A stretch of 64,000 nucleotides of DNA from Pseudoxanthomonas suwonensis 11-1. GTDB lineage: Bacteria > Pseudomonadota > Gammaproteobacteria > Xanthomonadales > Xanthomonadaceae. The position numbers and the translations under genes are program-made. Shown piece by piece: positions 22,910-31,464 of the stretch (its first letter is position 1; every line of letters starts with the position of its first letter). The notes under the pieces were generated by a model. It saw nothing but the letters and a program-made list of their open reading frames with translations. It ran no database searches and was not told the origin of the DNA. The stretch spans positions 3,286,001 through 3,350,000 of the forward strand of contig NC_014924.1 of the NCBI RefSeq assembly GCF_000185965.1, written 5' to 3'.

Positions 22910-25213
22910 ATGAAGCAGCCCGTTCCCACGGCCGCCGCGCGCCGTCGTCTTGTCCTCGGCCTGGCCATCAGCCATGTCCTCGCCCTTCCCGCGCTGGCCG
23001 AGCCACAGGCCACCACCCTCGACAAGGTCGTCGTCAGCGGCGCGCGCGTGGCCGAGGCGGACATCGCCATCGGCACCGACCAGGTGCGCAACACCATCGC
23101 CATCGACCACGAGGCGCTGCTGTCGGCGCCGGCGGGCATCTCCGGGCTGAAGATGCTGGAGTCGCTGCCGGGCTTCAACGTGCAGGCGAACGATGCGCTG
23201 GGCCTGTACGAGTTCGGCAACTCGGTGTTCGTGCGTGCCTTCGGCTTCCGCCAGATCGGCTTCGTGCTCGATGGCATCCCGCTTGGCCGCAGCGACCAGT
23301 TCGGCGGCAGCCCCGTGTTCCGCTACGTGGACAACGAGAACACCTGGCGGGTCACCGCTTCACAGGGCGCCGGCGATGTGTCGGTTCCGAGCTACGCCTC
23401 GCTGGGACCGATCGTGCAGTACCAGACCCTGGCCCCGGCGGCGGAGTCCGGCGTGCAGCTGTCGCAGACCTTCGGCGCGGACGACCTCAACCGCAGCTTC
23501 ATCAAGCTCGACAGCGGCGAGCACCGCGGCTTCTCCGGCTACGTCAGCCGCTCCAAGATCGACAGCGCGCTGTGGCGCGGGCCAGGCACCATCGACCGCG
23601 AGCACCTCGAGGCCAGGGGCCGCTACCAGTGGGCCAACGGCAGCACCGTCGACCTGAAGATCGTGCACAACGACTTCTTCGACTACGACACCCCGTCGAT
23701 CAGCAAGGCCCAGTACCACGGCACCGCCGGCGACATCTTCGGCCGCAGCGGCCGCCACTACGGCTACCTGGGCTACGTGCCCGACCTGCCGCCCACCGCG
23801 CCGGGCATCGTCTACAGCAACAGCGCCTACAACCAGTACTACCAGCAGGCGATCAACCAGCGCACCGACACCCTCTACGGCCTCAACGGGGTGTTCGTGG
23901 CCGGACCGGAGCTGGAGCTGCGCGCCACCGCCTACTACGAGGACAAGGAAGGCTATGGCGTCTCGCCCGAGGCGTATGCCACCTCGCTGTCCAGCCACAA
24001 CGCGCAGCGCCTGCTGGTCCCGGGCCTCAACGCGCCGCTGGGCCTGCAGTACGGCCTGTCCACGGTGGCTGGCACCCGCAAGGGCCTGGTCGCCGGAGCG
24101 AACTGGGTGGTCGGGGCGCATACGCTCGATGCCGGCGTGTGGCGCGAGCGCGACGAGTACCACCGCACCCAGGCGCGCTACAACCAGGTCGGGGGCAATC
24201 CGGCCGGGCGGCCACTGCTGGACCAGCCGGTGCACCTGCAGCGCGATTTCTGGTCCACCCGCGAGAGCACCCAGCTGCATATCAAGGACACCTGGCGCCT
24301 GCTCGACGATCGGCTGGCGATCGAACTGGGCGCCAAGGCGCTGGACCTGGACTACCGGATCGCCGGCGCGCGCAATCCGGGCGACTACATCGCCAACCGC
24401 CGCCCGGTGATCCGCGACGAGTGGAAGGACAGCTTCCTGCCGCAGGCCGGCGCGGTCTGGTCGTTCGGGCGCGAGCAGCTGTTCGCGTCCTGGTCGCAGA
24501 CCCTGGCGCTGCCGCAGGGCGCGGACGACATCTACTCGCAGGCCAGCCCGGCCGCGCCCGGGCCCGAGGCCGAGACCGCGGAGAACCTCGAGCTGGGCCT
24601 GCGCAGCAACCGCGCCACGTTCAACGGCGTGGTCGCGCTGTACGGCTCGCGCTTCGACAACCGCCTGCAATCCTATGCCTCGCCGGTGCCGGGCAGCGGC
24701 ACCACCGAGACCTTCTTCCAGAACGTCGGCGCGGTCGAGGCCTACGGCGTGGAGGCCAGCGGCGTGTGGAAGCCGCGCGTGCTTGGCGACCGGGTCGCGT
24801 TCAACGGCAACCTCAGCTGGAACCGCGCCGGGTTCAAGGACGACTTCGCCAGCTTCGCCATCGCCGGCAACCGCGTGCCGGACAGCCCGCAGTGGCTGTC
24901 GCAGGCCGGCGTCACCTGGGAGGCGGGGCGCTGGGGCGTGCTCAACCTGTCCGGCCGCTATGTCGGCGAGCGCTACAGCAACTACACCAACACCGAGCGC
25001 GTGGGCGGCTACGCGGTATGGAATGCATACCTGGACATCGGCGGCGAGGCATTCGGCCAGGGCCTGCTGCGCAACGCGCGGCTGCGGTTCAACGTCGACA
25101 ACCTGTTCGACCGCGACTACCTTGGGACCATCAACCCGGTGGTCAGTGGCCCGGCCACGTACCGGCCGGGGCCCGACCGCACCTGGCAGGTCTCGCTCAG
25201 CGTGGACCTGTAG
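22910..25213 (+). CDS. TonB-dependent outer-membrane receptor
   Basis: A 767-residue receptor with a cleavable signal peptide (ending ...HVLALPALAE), a TonB-box-like TLDKVVVSGAR near residue 35, a plug domain (LKMLESLPGFNVQAND, VFVRAFGFRQIGFVLDGIPLG) and a 22-strand-type barrel ending in the conserved aromatic-poor but typical RTWQVSLSVDL. No N-terminal STN signalling domain, so it is a transporter rather than a transducer. The stop is 20 nt before an M19 dipeptidase gene, suggesting a shared operon and a peptide-like ligand; overall sequence looks FecA-like, but ligand cannot be assigned from sequence. Confidence 0.92.
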   Translation: MKQPVPTAAARRRLVLGLAISHVLALPALAEPQATTLDKVVVSGARVAEADIAIGTDQVRNTIAIDHEALLSAPAGISGLKMLESLPGFNVQANDALGLYEFGNSVFVRAFGFRQIGFVLDGIPLGRSDQFGGSPVFRYVDNENTWRVTASQGAGDVSVPSYASLGPIVQYQTLAPAAESGVQLSQTFGADDLNRSFIKLDSGEHRGFSGYVSRSKIDSALWRGPGTIDREHLEARGRYQWANGSTVDLKIVHNDFFDYDTPSISKAQYHGTAGDIFGRSGRHYGYLGYVPDLPPTAPGIVYSNSAYNQYYQQAINQRTDTLYGLNGVFVAGPELELRATAYYEDKEGYGVSPEAYATSLSSHNAQRLLVPGLNAPLGLQYGLSTVAGTRKGLVAGANWVVGAHTLDAGVWRERDEYHRTQARYNQVGGNPAGRPLLDQPVHLQRDFWSTRESTQLHIKDTWRLLDDRLAIELGAKALDLDYRIAGARNPGDYIANRRPVIRDEWKDSFLPQAGAVWSFGREQLFASWSQTLALPQGADDIYSQASPAAPGPEAETAENLELGLRSNRATFNGVVALYGSRFDNRLQSYASPVPGSGTTETFFQNVGAVEAYGVEASGVWKPRVLGDRVAFNGNLSWNRAGFKDDFASFAIAGNRVPDSPQWLSQAGVTWEAGRWGVLNLSGRYVGERYSNYTNTERVGGYAVWNAYLDIGGEAFGQGLLRNARLRFNVDNLFDRDYLGTINPVVSGPATYRPGPDRTWQVSLSVDL

Positions 25214-25233
25214 GCCACCGAGGAAGACCGACG

Positions 25234-26481
25234 TTGTCCAAGACCGCCGTTCCCGCCCTGCTCGCCCTGGCGCTCGCCGCCGCCCTGCCCGCCCACGCCG
25301 CCAAGCCGGAAGGCAGCCCCGCGCGGGCGCTGCATGACCGCATGCTGGTGCTCGACACCCACCTGGATACGCCGCTCAACCTCGGCCGTCCGGGCTGGAG
25401 CATCGTCGACGACCATCGCGACGAGGGCCCGTTCTCCCAGGTCGACTACCCGCGCATGGTCGAAGGCGGGCTGGATGGCGGCTTCTGGGTGATCTACACC
25501 GGCCAGGGCGACCGCAGCCTGGAGGCCAACCGCAAGACCCGCGACGAGGCGCTGGGCCGGCTGCTGCAGATCCGCGAAATGGTGGCGCGGCATCCGGACA
25601 GGTTCGAGCTGGCGCTGACCGCGGACGACGCGCGCCGGATCAAGGCTTCGGGCAGGAAGGTGGTGTTCCTGTCCATGGAGAATGCCTCGCCGCTGGCGCT
25701 CGATCCCAGCCTGCTGTCGTTCTTCCATGCCCAGGGCCTGCGCATGGTGGGCATCACCCATATCGGCAACAACGAATTCGGCGATTCCTCCAACCCGCGC
25801 GAGGGCGAAGGCGCCGAGTGGGGCGGCTTGAGCCCGGCCGGCAAGGCGCTGGTGGCCGAGGCCAACCGCCTGGGCATCGTGCTCGACCAGTCGCATTCGG
25901 CCGACGCGGTGTTCGACGACCTGATCGAACTGTCCAAGGTGCCGTTCGTGCTCTCGCACAGCTCGGCCGACGCGGTGCACGACCACCCGCGCAACATCGA
26001 CGACGAACGCCTGCGCAAGCTGGCCGCGCATGGCGGCGTGATCCAGGTCAACGCCCTGGGTGCGTACCTGGTCGACACCCCGCCGAATCCGGAGCGCCGC
26101 GCCGCATTGAATGCGCTGTTCGACGAGGCCGAGGCCCAGGGTGGGCGCAGTCCCGCCGTGCTGCGCGAGCTTGCGCGCAAGTGGAGCGAGGTCGAGCGTC
26201 GCCATCCGGCCCCGGAGGCCACGTTCGAGGACTACATGCAGCACCTGCTGCACATCCTCGAGGTTGCAGGACCGGACCATGTCGGCATCGGCGCCGACTG
26301 GGACGGCGGTGGCGGGGTCAAGGGCCTGTCCGACATCTCCCAGATCCCGCGGATCACCGAACGCCTGCTGCAGGCCGGCTACACCGAGCAGCAGATCGCC
26401 AACATCTGGGGCGGCAACGTCCTGCGCGTGCTGGAGCAGGCGCAGGCGTATGCGGCGAAGGTGGCGGCGGAGAAGAAGTAG
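25234..26481 (+). CDS. Membrane (renal-type) dipeptidase, peptidase family M19, exported
   Basis: A 415-residue zinc dipeptidase with an N-terminal signal peptide (ALLALALAAALPAHA). Family motifs are in order: LDTHLDTPLNL (zinc HxD) near residue 36, GGFWVIYTGQGD, the bridging-glutamate region SMENAS, GITHIGNN, LDQSHS, VLSHSSADAV and the C-terminal HVGIGADWDGGGG. Start is TTG at 25234, positioned after GAGGAAG with good spacing; no ATG fits. Such enzymes cleave dipeptides, including D-amino-acid-containing ones. Translation-proximal to the TonB receptor, so it may process the receptor's cargo in the periplasm. Confidence 0.92.
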   Translation: MSKTAVPALLALALAAALPAHAAKPEGSPARALHDRMLVLDTHLDTPLNLGRPGWSIVDDHRDEGPFSQVDYPRMVEGGLDGGFWVIYTGQGDRSLEANRKTRDEALGRLLQIREMVARHPDRFELALTADDARRIKASGRKVVFLSMENASPLALDPSLLSFFHAQGLRMVGITHIGNNEFGDSSNPREGEGAEWGGLSPAGKALVAEANRLGIVLDQSHSADAVFDDLIELSKVPFVLSHSSADAVHDHPRNIDDERLRKLAAHGGVIQVNALGAYLVDTPPNPERRAALNALFDEAEAQGGRSPAVLRELARKWSEVERRHPAPEATFEDYMQHLLHILEVAGPDHVGIGADWDGGGGVKGLSDISQIPRITERLLQAGYTEQQIANIWGGNVLRVLEQAQAYAAKVAAEKK

Positions 26482-26790
26482 GCCGTTTGAAGCCCCTCCC
26501 CAACCGGGGGAGGGGTTTGGCAGGGGGCCGGGCGCCCAGCCAGCAGCACGCCCGCTCCATCGGCCAGGTTCCGGGCATCGGCCACGGCGGAAGCCCTGGA
26601 CACCATCCCGCGGTAGATGCGCCCTGACCGCGTCCCGGGACCCTGCTCTTCCCGACCCCGAACCCGGACCAGTGGTCCGCAATCGTCGCTTCCCCTCGCC
26701 CCGGCGGAAGAGGGGAGATCAAGCTTGTTGCATCCGCAACTCGTGCACGCCGCTAGACTCTGGCCTCCCACAGCCATTGGAGCGCCGTAC
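26482..26790. other. Gene-free interval with repeat and terminator-like hairpin
   Basis: About 310 nt. Begins with the 26490-26541 repeat, whose stem CCCCTCCCC/GGGGAGGGG (26493-26515) is followed by TTT and probably ends the receptor/dipeptidase transcript. The remainder shows small inverted motifs (for example CCGGACCAGTGGTCCG near 26666) but no coding frame. Confidence 0.6.
26490..26541 (+). repeat. Second copy of the about 50-bp repeat/terminator-like hairpin
   Basis: Near-identical to 20948-20998: AAGCCCCTCCCC, loop, GGGGAGGGGTT, then GGCAG-G-GGGCCGGGCGC. Located just after the dipeptidase stop, as the first copy is after gltD. Similar position relative to gene ends suggests either a mobile repeat favouring such sites or a conserved terminator. 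Confidence 0.6.
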
Positions 26791-27672
26791 ATGCGTCTGG
26801 GCCTTGCCGCCAACCGTCTGCACCATGCCAACGAGGAGGCCGCGCTGTTCCGGCTGCTGCGCGCCAGCGGCCAGGGCATCCGTGAGCTGGGCCTGGAGCT
26901 GCATGCGGTGGGACGCACCCACGACGCCATCGCCGCGGCTGGCATGCTCGCCGGCCATCCGGGGCTGAAGCGCTACCCTTACGGCCGCGAGGGCGGGCTG
27001 ATGAAGCTGGTCGCCGAGATCGTGGGCATGGAAGGCGATGCGCGCACGCTCGATGGCGCGATCTACCTGATCGACCCGGTCGACCCGTCCTCGGTGTTCC
27101 CGGAGGCGATCGCGCTCAAGCGCCAGTGCGTGATCCACGGCAAGCCCTTCATCTCCACCGTGGCCAGCGCGCGCGACTGGATCGAGAACGAGCGCATCCA
27201 CGCCGGGCTGGCACCGGACCCGGGCGCCGACCGCTTCCACGACTTCGAATCGCAGACCCTGGCGCTGATCGCGCACGACGCGATGAAGCCGCAGATGCTG
27301 GCCTTCGCCGCCGAGAACTACGACGTGCTGTCGCGCTTCGCCCGGCGCGTGGCCACCGGCACCACCGGCCAGCGCCTCAACGAGATGGCCTGGAGCCGCG
27401 GCTGGCCGCAGGACACCCCATGGGTGCACCGTTTCCTCAGTGGCCCGATGGGCGGCGATGCGCAGATCGCCGACCTGGTGCTGGAGCGGCGCTGCCAGCG
27501 CGCGGTGTTCTTCGAGGACCCGCACGTGGCGCGCCAGCACGAGGCCGATATCCAGCTGCTGGAGCGTGCGGTGACCACGGTGACCGACGAGGCGGTGTGC
27601 ATCACCTCGCCGGCGGTCGCGGCCCGCTGGGTCGCCGCGGTGCGCATGCGCCAGGCCCTGCGCGCGGCCTGA
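26791..27672 (+). CDS. Methylglyoxal synthase with an extra N-terminal MGS-like domain
   Basis: Makes methylglyoxal from dihydroxyacetone phosphate; cytoplasmic. The C-terminal half (about 155-290) has the full signature: ALIAHDAMKPQM, ATGTTGQRL, FLSGPMGGDAQIADLV, and FFEDPHVARQHEADIQLLERAV, containing the catalytic Asp and the His corresponding to H98 of the E. coli enzyme. The N-terminal half (about 1-140) follows the same pattern with degenerate motifs (RLGLAANRLHH, AVGRTHD, YGREGGLMKLVAEIVGMEG, AIYLIDPVDPSSVFPEAIALKR), suggesting an internal duplication. At 293 residues it is about twice the usual 150. GGAG precedes the ATG by 8 nt. One base separates its stop from the NRDE gene. Confidence 0.82.
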   Translation: MRLGLAANRLHHANEEAALFRLLRASGQGIRELGLELHAVGRTHDAIAAAGMLAGHPGLKRYPYGREGGLMKLVAEIVGMEGDARTLDGAIYLIDPVDPSSVFPEAIALKRQCVIHGKPFISTVASARDWIENERIHAGLAPDPGADRFHDFESQTLALIAHDAMKPQMLAFAAENYDVLSRFARRVATGTTGQRLNEMAWSRGWPQDTPWVHRFLSGPMGGDAQIADLVLERRCQRAVFFEDPHVARQHEADIQLLERAVTTVTDEAVCITSPAVAARWVAAVRMRQALRAA

Positions 27673-27673
27673 C

Positions 27674-28438
27674 ATGTGCGTCGTCGCCTTCGCCTGGGAT
27701 GCGCATCCGCGCTGGCGGCTGGTACTGGCCGGCAACCGCGACGAGTTCCATGCGCGGCCCACGGTGCCGCTGGCGCGCTGGGAGGATGCGCCGGTCATCG
27801 GCGGCCGTGACCTGGAGGCCGGCGGCACCTGGCTGGGCGTGGACGACGCCGGCCGCTGCGCGCTGGTCACCAACGTGCGCGACCTCCGCGCGCCGCAGGA
27901 CGGCCTCTCGCGGGGCCTGCTGGCCAGCGACTGGCTGCGCGGCACGCAGGACGCCGACAGCGCCTCGCGCGACCTGCTCGCACGCGCGGCAACCTATCGC
28001 CCGTTCAACCTGCTGCTGGTCGACCGCGGACACTGCACATGGACCAGCAACCTGCCCGCGCCGCGGCGCGCGCTGGTCGGGCCCGGCGTGCACACGCTCT
28101 CCAACGCGGCGCTGGATTCCGGCTGGCCGAAGGCGGTGGCACTCGGCACGCGGCTGCGGGCGTGGCTGGATGATGGCGGTGATGGCAATGACCTCTCGCC
28201 GCTGTTCGCCGCACTGGCCGACGACCACCTGCATCCGGACGCCGCATTGCCGGATACCGGCATCGGCCTGGAGCGGGAGCGCTGGCTGTCGTCGGCCTTT
28301 ATCCGCGGCGAGGACTACGGCACCCGGGCGAGCACGGTGGTGCTGCTGGATCGCGACGGCGGCGGCGTAGTCGTCGAGCGGCGCTGGGGGCCGATGGGCG
28401 CGGCGCTCGGCGAAACGCGGGTGGAATTGGTTTCGTAG
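27674..28438 (+). CDS. NRDE-family (TANGO2-like) protein
   Basis: A 254-residue cytoplasmic protein with MCVVAFAW at the N-terminus (Cys2 as in N-terminal nucleophile-type members) and the name-giving NRDE at residues 21-24, followed by GGRDLEAGGTWLGV and the C-terminal GEDYGTRASTVVLLDRDG. The biochemical role of the family is not settled; eukaryotic TANGO2 is linked to haem and lipid handling. Starts one base after the methylglyoxal-synthase stop, so the two are co-expressed. The stop codon TAG is part of the GTAG head of a downstream REP element. Confidence 0.88.
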   Translation: MCVVAFAWDAHPRWRLVLAGNRDEFHARPTVPLARWEDAPVIGGRDLEAGGTWLGVDDAGRCALVTNVRDLRAPQDGLSRGLLASDWLRGTQDADSASRDLLARAATYRPFNLLLVDRGHCTWTSNLPAPRRALVGPGVHTLSNAALDSGWPKAVALGTRLRAWLDDGGDGNDLSPLFAALADDHLHPDAALPDTGIGLERERWLSSAFIRGEDYGTRASTVVLLDRDGGGVVVERRWGPMGAALGETRVELVS

Positions 28439-28466
28439 CCCGGATGAGGTCGAAGGCCGCATCGCG
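28435..28466 (+). repeat. REP element overlapping the NRDE stop codon
   Basis: GTAGCCCGGATGAGGTCGAAGGCCGCATCGCG; slightly degenerate right arm. The TAG of its GTAG head is the stop codon of the NRDE gene, so insertion or exchange here would fix the protein C-terminus. Confidence 0.6.
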
Positions 28467-28543
28467 CCACTGCGCGGTTGAAGTGCGACGACGCCAGGCC
28501 GTCGCCGCGGCCCCGCCCCCTTGAAGCGGGACTCTCGGCTTGC

Positions 28544-28576
28544 GTAGCCCGGATAAGGCCGAAGGCCGCATCCGGG
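28544..28576 (+). repeat. REP element (GTAG-type)
   Basis: GTAGCCCGGATAAGGCC-GAA-GGCCGCATCCGGG, the least degenerate copy in the window and a good reference for the family consensus. Confidence 0.75.
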
Positions 28577-28730
28577 GTGGAGGGCATGGATCCCGCACTC
28601 GTGACACGTCGGCGCCCCGCCCCCTCGCCCGTCACCCCGCTCCGCGCCCCGGCGGGCGTGCATGGGAGGCGGGCGTTCGCCTGGCGCGCGCACCAGTGGC
28701 GCGCAAACGCGCCTCCCCAACGGGAGGGAA

Positions 28731-28759
28731 CCCGGGTGCGCTTCGCTTACCCGCGCTAC
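28731..28759 (-). repeat. REP element, minus orientation
   Basis: CCCGGGTGCGC-TTC-GCTTACCCGCGCTAC: reverse-oriented GTAG unit with one arm mismatch. Faces the plus-oriented copy at 28544, as in BIME-like pairs. Confidence 0.65.
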
Positions 28760-28788
28760 GTCGGTGTCCGATCCTTTCCCGGTCGTGG

Positions 28789-30684
28789 TTAGGGCTCACC
28801 GGCGGGGCGCAGCTGCACCAGCCAGTGCGCGCCGGCTTCGGGCAGGGGTTCGAACTCGAAGGCCCAGGGTGTGCGGCGGCCGTCCTCGCCACGCAGGGGC
28901 AGCAGCTCGCGCAGGGATTCGCCCTTCGACAGGCGGCCTTCCAGGTCGCTCCCATCGATCGCGGCAGCCAGGGCCGGGTCGAGGTCGCGCAGGGGCATGC
29001 CGAGCGCGGCGCTGGACAAGGTGCCGCTGGCGCGCGCGAAGGCCGGGTTCACGAACACCAGGCGGCTGCGCGGCGGCTCGCCGGTGCGTTCGATGATGGC
29101 CACGCCGTGGCGCATGCGCGCGAGGGTGGCTTCCAGCAGGACCAGGTCCTGGCGGTCGCGCTTGCGCTCCATCAGTTCGATCAGCACGCGCAGGCTGCGT
29201 GCCGATTCCAGGTGCAACGGCGACCACGCGCGCGAACGGCCCCGCACCGTGTCCTGCCACAGCTCGAAGCTCTTGCGCGGCGACAGCCGGCCCGGAAGGA
29301 TCTCGAGCTTGGACAGCTGCGGGTTGCCGGCCCAGTTCACCGTGCGCACCTGCTCGCGGCGGGTCCACAGCAGGGCGCTGCGCGCCTTGGGCTGCAGCGG
29401 CACGTAGATCAGGCCGGCAGCGTCCGGCGCCAGGTCGGCCAGCTCCGGGAACATGCGTCCGATCTCGGACAGGTGCAGCAGGCCGGCGTGGTCGGTCTCG
29501 CGGCGCACGCCGGCACTTTCCTCCAGCGCGGCGCGGATGCGGCGCAGGCCGGCCTCGTCCGGGGTGCGGCCGAGGCGGCTGAGCTGTTCTCCATGGAACA
29601 CCGCCACGCCGTCGGCATCGACCACGTCCAGCAGGTCGCCGGCCATGTCGGTCAACAGCCCGGGCGTGAAGCCCTCGGCCTCGGAGAAGGCGGTGATCAG
29701 CTTCTCGCGCACGGTCAGCAGCGACAGCTCGGCCTCGCTGCGGGTGATCGCCTCCAGGCTGCCGACGCGCGCGGCCAGGGCCAGGGCCACCGCCTCGCAG
29801 GCATCGCGCACCACGTGGTCGACGAAACGGGTCTGGTAGTGGTGGCAGGCGATCAGGCCCCACAGGCGGTCGTTGACCACCAGCGAGACCACCAGGGTCG
29901 CGGCCACGCCCATGTTGGACAGGTACTCGCAGTGCACCGGGGAGACGCTGCGCAGGCCACAGTCGCTGAGGTCCAGCGGCTGGCCATCGCGCGGATCCAG
30001 GGTCGGCCGTACCGGCACCGGGGTGTAGCCCACGTCCACGATCTGGCGGATGCGGCTACGCAGGTACAGTGCGCGCGCCTGGGCGGGGATGTCGGTCGCC
30101 GGGTAATGCAGGCCCAGGTAGCTCTCCAGGCCGGGGCGGCGCACCTCGGCGATCACGTCGCCATGCCATTCCTCGTCGAAGCGGTAGACCATCACCCGGT
30201 CGTAGCCGGCGAGGGCGCGGATCTCGGCGGCGGCGCGGCGCGCGGCCTCGGTCACGTCGGGCGCGCGGTCGATCTCGCGCTGGGCGCGCAGGGCATCGCC
30301 CAGGGCCAGCGACTGCTCGCCCCGGGCCGGCTCCAGCTCCACCAGCCAGCGTTCCGGGTAGAGATGCCAGGCCGCTTTCCAGCGCTGCTCGCCGCTGGCG
30401 GCCAGCCGGCACGGCGCATGCAGCAGGTGGAGCGGCTCGCGCACGGGCTGGAGTGACGCCGCCTGGGCCGGATCCGGGTGGAGCAGCGCGTTCCACGGCT
30501 GGCCCAGCACCTCGCCCTCGCCACCCAGCAGTGCGGTGGCGGCATTGGCGCTGGCCTGGATCACCCGACCATCGGCCGGATCGATCACCAGCAGGATGCC
30601 GTGCGGCTGGATCGAGCCGGGAATATGGATCGGCTCGCGCGCGCAGGCGTCGAGGTCGGGGACTTCTGGAACAGGCGTGCTCAT
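28789..30684 (-). CDS. bphP: Bacteriophytochrome with C-terminal PAS output (no kinase)
   Basis: Red/far-red photoreceptor that binds biliverdin. Architecture: PAS (with Cys14 in LDACAREPIHIPGSIQPHG, the biliverdin attachment site), GAF with PATDIPAQAR (DIP motif) and the PVHCEYLSNMGV histidine, PHY with the PRKSF tongue motif near residue 460, then a single PAS domain (residues about 515-628). It ends at 631 residues without histidine-kinase HisKA/HATPase domains. This matches the PAS-output phytochrome type characterised in Xanthomonas campestris, which acts through protein-protein interaction. The gene overlaps bphO by 4 nt. Downstream partner not identifiable here. Confidence 0.93.
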   Translation of the reverse strand: MSTPVPEVPDLDACAREPIHIPGSIQPHGILLVIDPADGRVIQASANAATALLGGEGEVLGQPWNALLHPDPAQAASLQPVREPLHLLHAPCRLAASGEQRWKAAWHLYPERWLVELEPARGEQSLALGDALRAQREIDRAPDVTEAARRAAAEIRALAGYDRVMVYRFDEEWHGDVIAEVRRPGLESYLGLHYPATDIPAQARALYLRSRIRQIVDVGYTPVPVRPTLDPRDGQPLDLSDCGLRSVSPVHCEYLSNMGVAATLVVSLVVNDRLWGLIACHHYQTRFVDHVVRDACEAVALALAARVGSLEAITRSEAELSLLTVREKLITAFSEAEGFTPGLLTDMAGDLLDVVDADGVAVFHGEQLSRLGRTPDEAGLRRIRAALEESAGVRRETDHAGLLHLSEIGRMFPELADLAPDAAGLIYVPLQPKARSALLWTRREQVRTVNWAGNPQLSKLEILPGRLSPRKSFELWQDTVRGRSRAWSPLHLESARSLRVLIELMERKRDRQDLVLLEATLARMRHGVAIIERTGEPPRSRLVFVNPAFARASGTLSSAALGMPLRDLDPALAAAIDGSDLEGRLSKGESLRELLPLRGEDGRRTPWAFEFEPLPEAGAHWLVQLRPAGEP

Positions 30685-31322
30685 GCGGTAACGGTTCCTG
30701 CGTCGCCGGTGACGACGGTGGGCCGGGCAAGCTGCCCGTGGAAATGGCTGAACATGGCCGCCGCCGCGGTTGCGGCGCGGGAGCGCGCGGCGTCATCCGG
30801 CAGGGCCTGCTCGAGGGCGGCGCGGAACGCGGGCCAGCCGGGGCCGTCGCCGGCGCTAGCGAAATGGCGGACGACGGCGGCAAGGTCGGGCACGTGCCCG
30901 CGGAGGTGGCGTGCGATCAGGCGACCGCCAAGCGCGGAGCCCTCGACCACGTAGAGCATGCCCCAGGCCTCGGCTTCGCAGCCGGCGATCGGCGCAGGCA
31001 AGTCCTGGGCAGTCGGGCGCACGCCCAGGGCCATCAGGTCACCGCGAAGCACCTGGGCACGCGGGCGCCAGGGCCAGGGCAATGCCTGCAGGCGCGCGGC
31101 ATTGGCCTGCTCCCAGCCGGAATGGATGCGCAGCATGCGCTGCAGCACCTCGGCGAGGATTTCGCGGTTCACGTCGGGCGACATCAACTCCGCCATCAGC
31201 GGAGCGGCTTCGACCCTGGCGTGAAGCTCAGCAGTGGCGGCCTGCAGGGCGCGCCAGGCGGCATCGGCACGGGGCGCGGCGGCCGGCACGGGGCCGTGCG
31301 AATGCGGGGTGGATCCATCCAT
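30681..31322 (-). CDS. bphO: Haem oxygenase (biliverdin-producing)
   Basis: Cleaves haem to biliverdin, supplying the chromophore for the adjacent phytochrome. The 213-residue protein has the proximal haem-ligand region TAELHARVEAAPL (His34), the distal helix-type segment GMLYVVEGSALGGRLIARHL (about residue 120) and the helical layout of bacterial haem oxygenases. Low-complexity Ala/Pro N-terminus. The stop overlaps the bphP start by 4 nt (ATGA), a coupled operon bphO-bphP. Confidence 0.9.
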   Translation of the reverse strand: MDGSTPHSHGPVPAAAPRADAAWRALQAATAELHARVEAAPLMAELMSPDVNREILAEVLQRMLRIHSGWEQANAARLQALPWPWRPRAQVLRGDLMALGVRPTAQDLPAPIAGCEAEAWGMLYVVEGSALGGRLIARHLRGHVPDLAAVVRHFASAGDGPGWPAFRAALEQALPDDAARSRAATAAAAMFSHFHGQLARPTVVTGDAGTVTA

Positions 31323-31464
31323 GGCGCGCAGCCTAGCAGAGCGCCGATAGCTCCCACGGCATGTTCACCGCGCTGAACCGCGCCGGCAGCAGCATTCCCG
31401 GATTCACCCGGCGCTGAGCGCAGGGGCGGCAGGGTGCTGCCACACCCGAAGCAGGAGATCGACG

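Larger units (their letters stand above)
28439..28788. other. Gene-free, REP-rich interval between convergent NRDE and bphP genes
   Basis: About 350 nt holding three REP units (28435 plus, 28544 plus, 28731 minus) and a GCGC-CACCAGTGG-CGCGC palindrome near 28687. No coding frame is credible. As a convergent-gene boundary it probably serves transcription termination and mRNA stabilisation. Confidence 0.65.
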
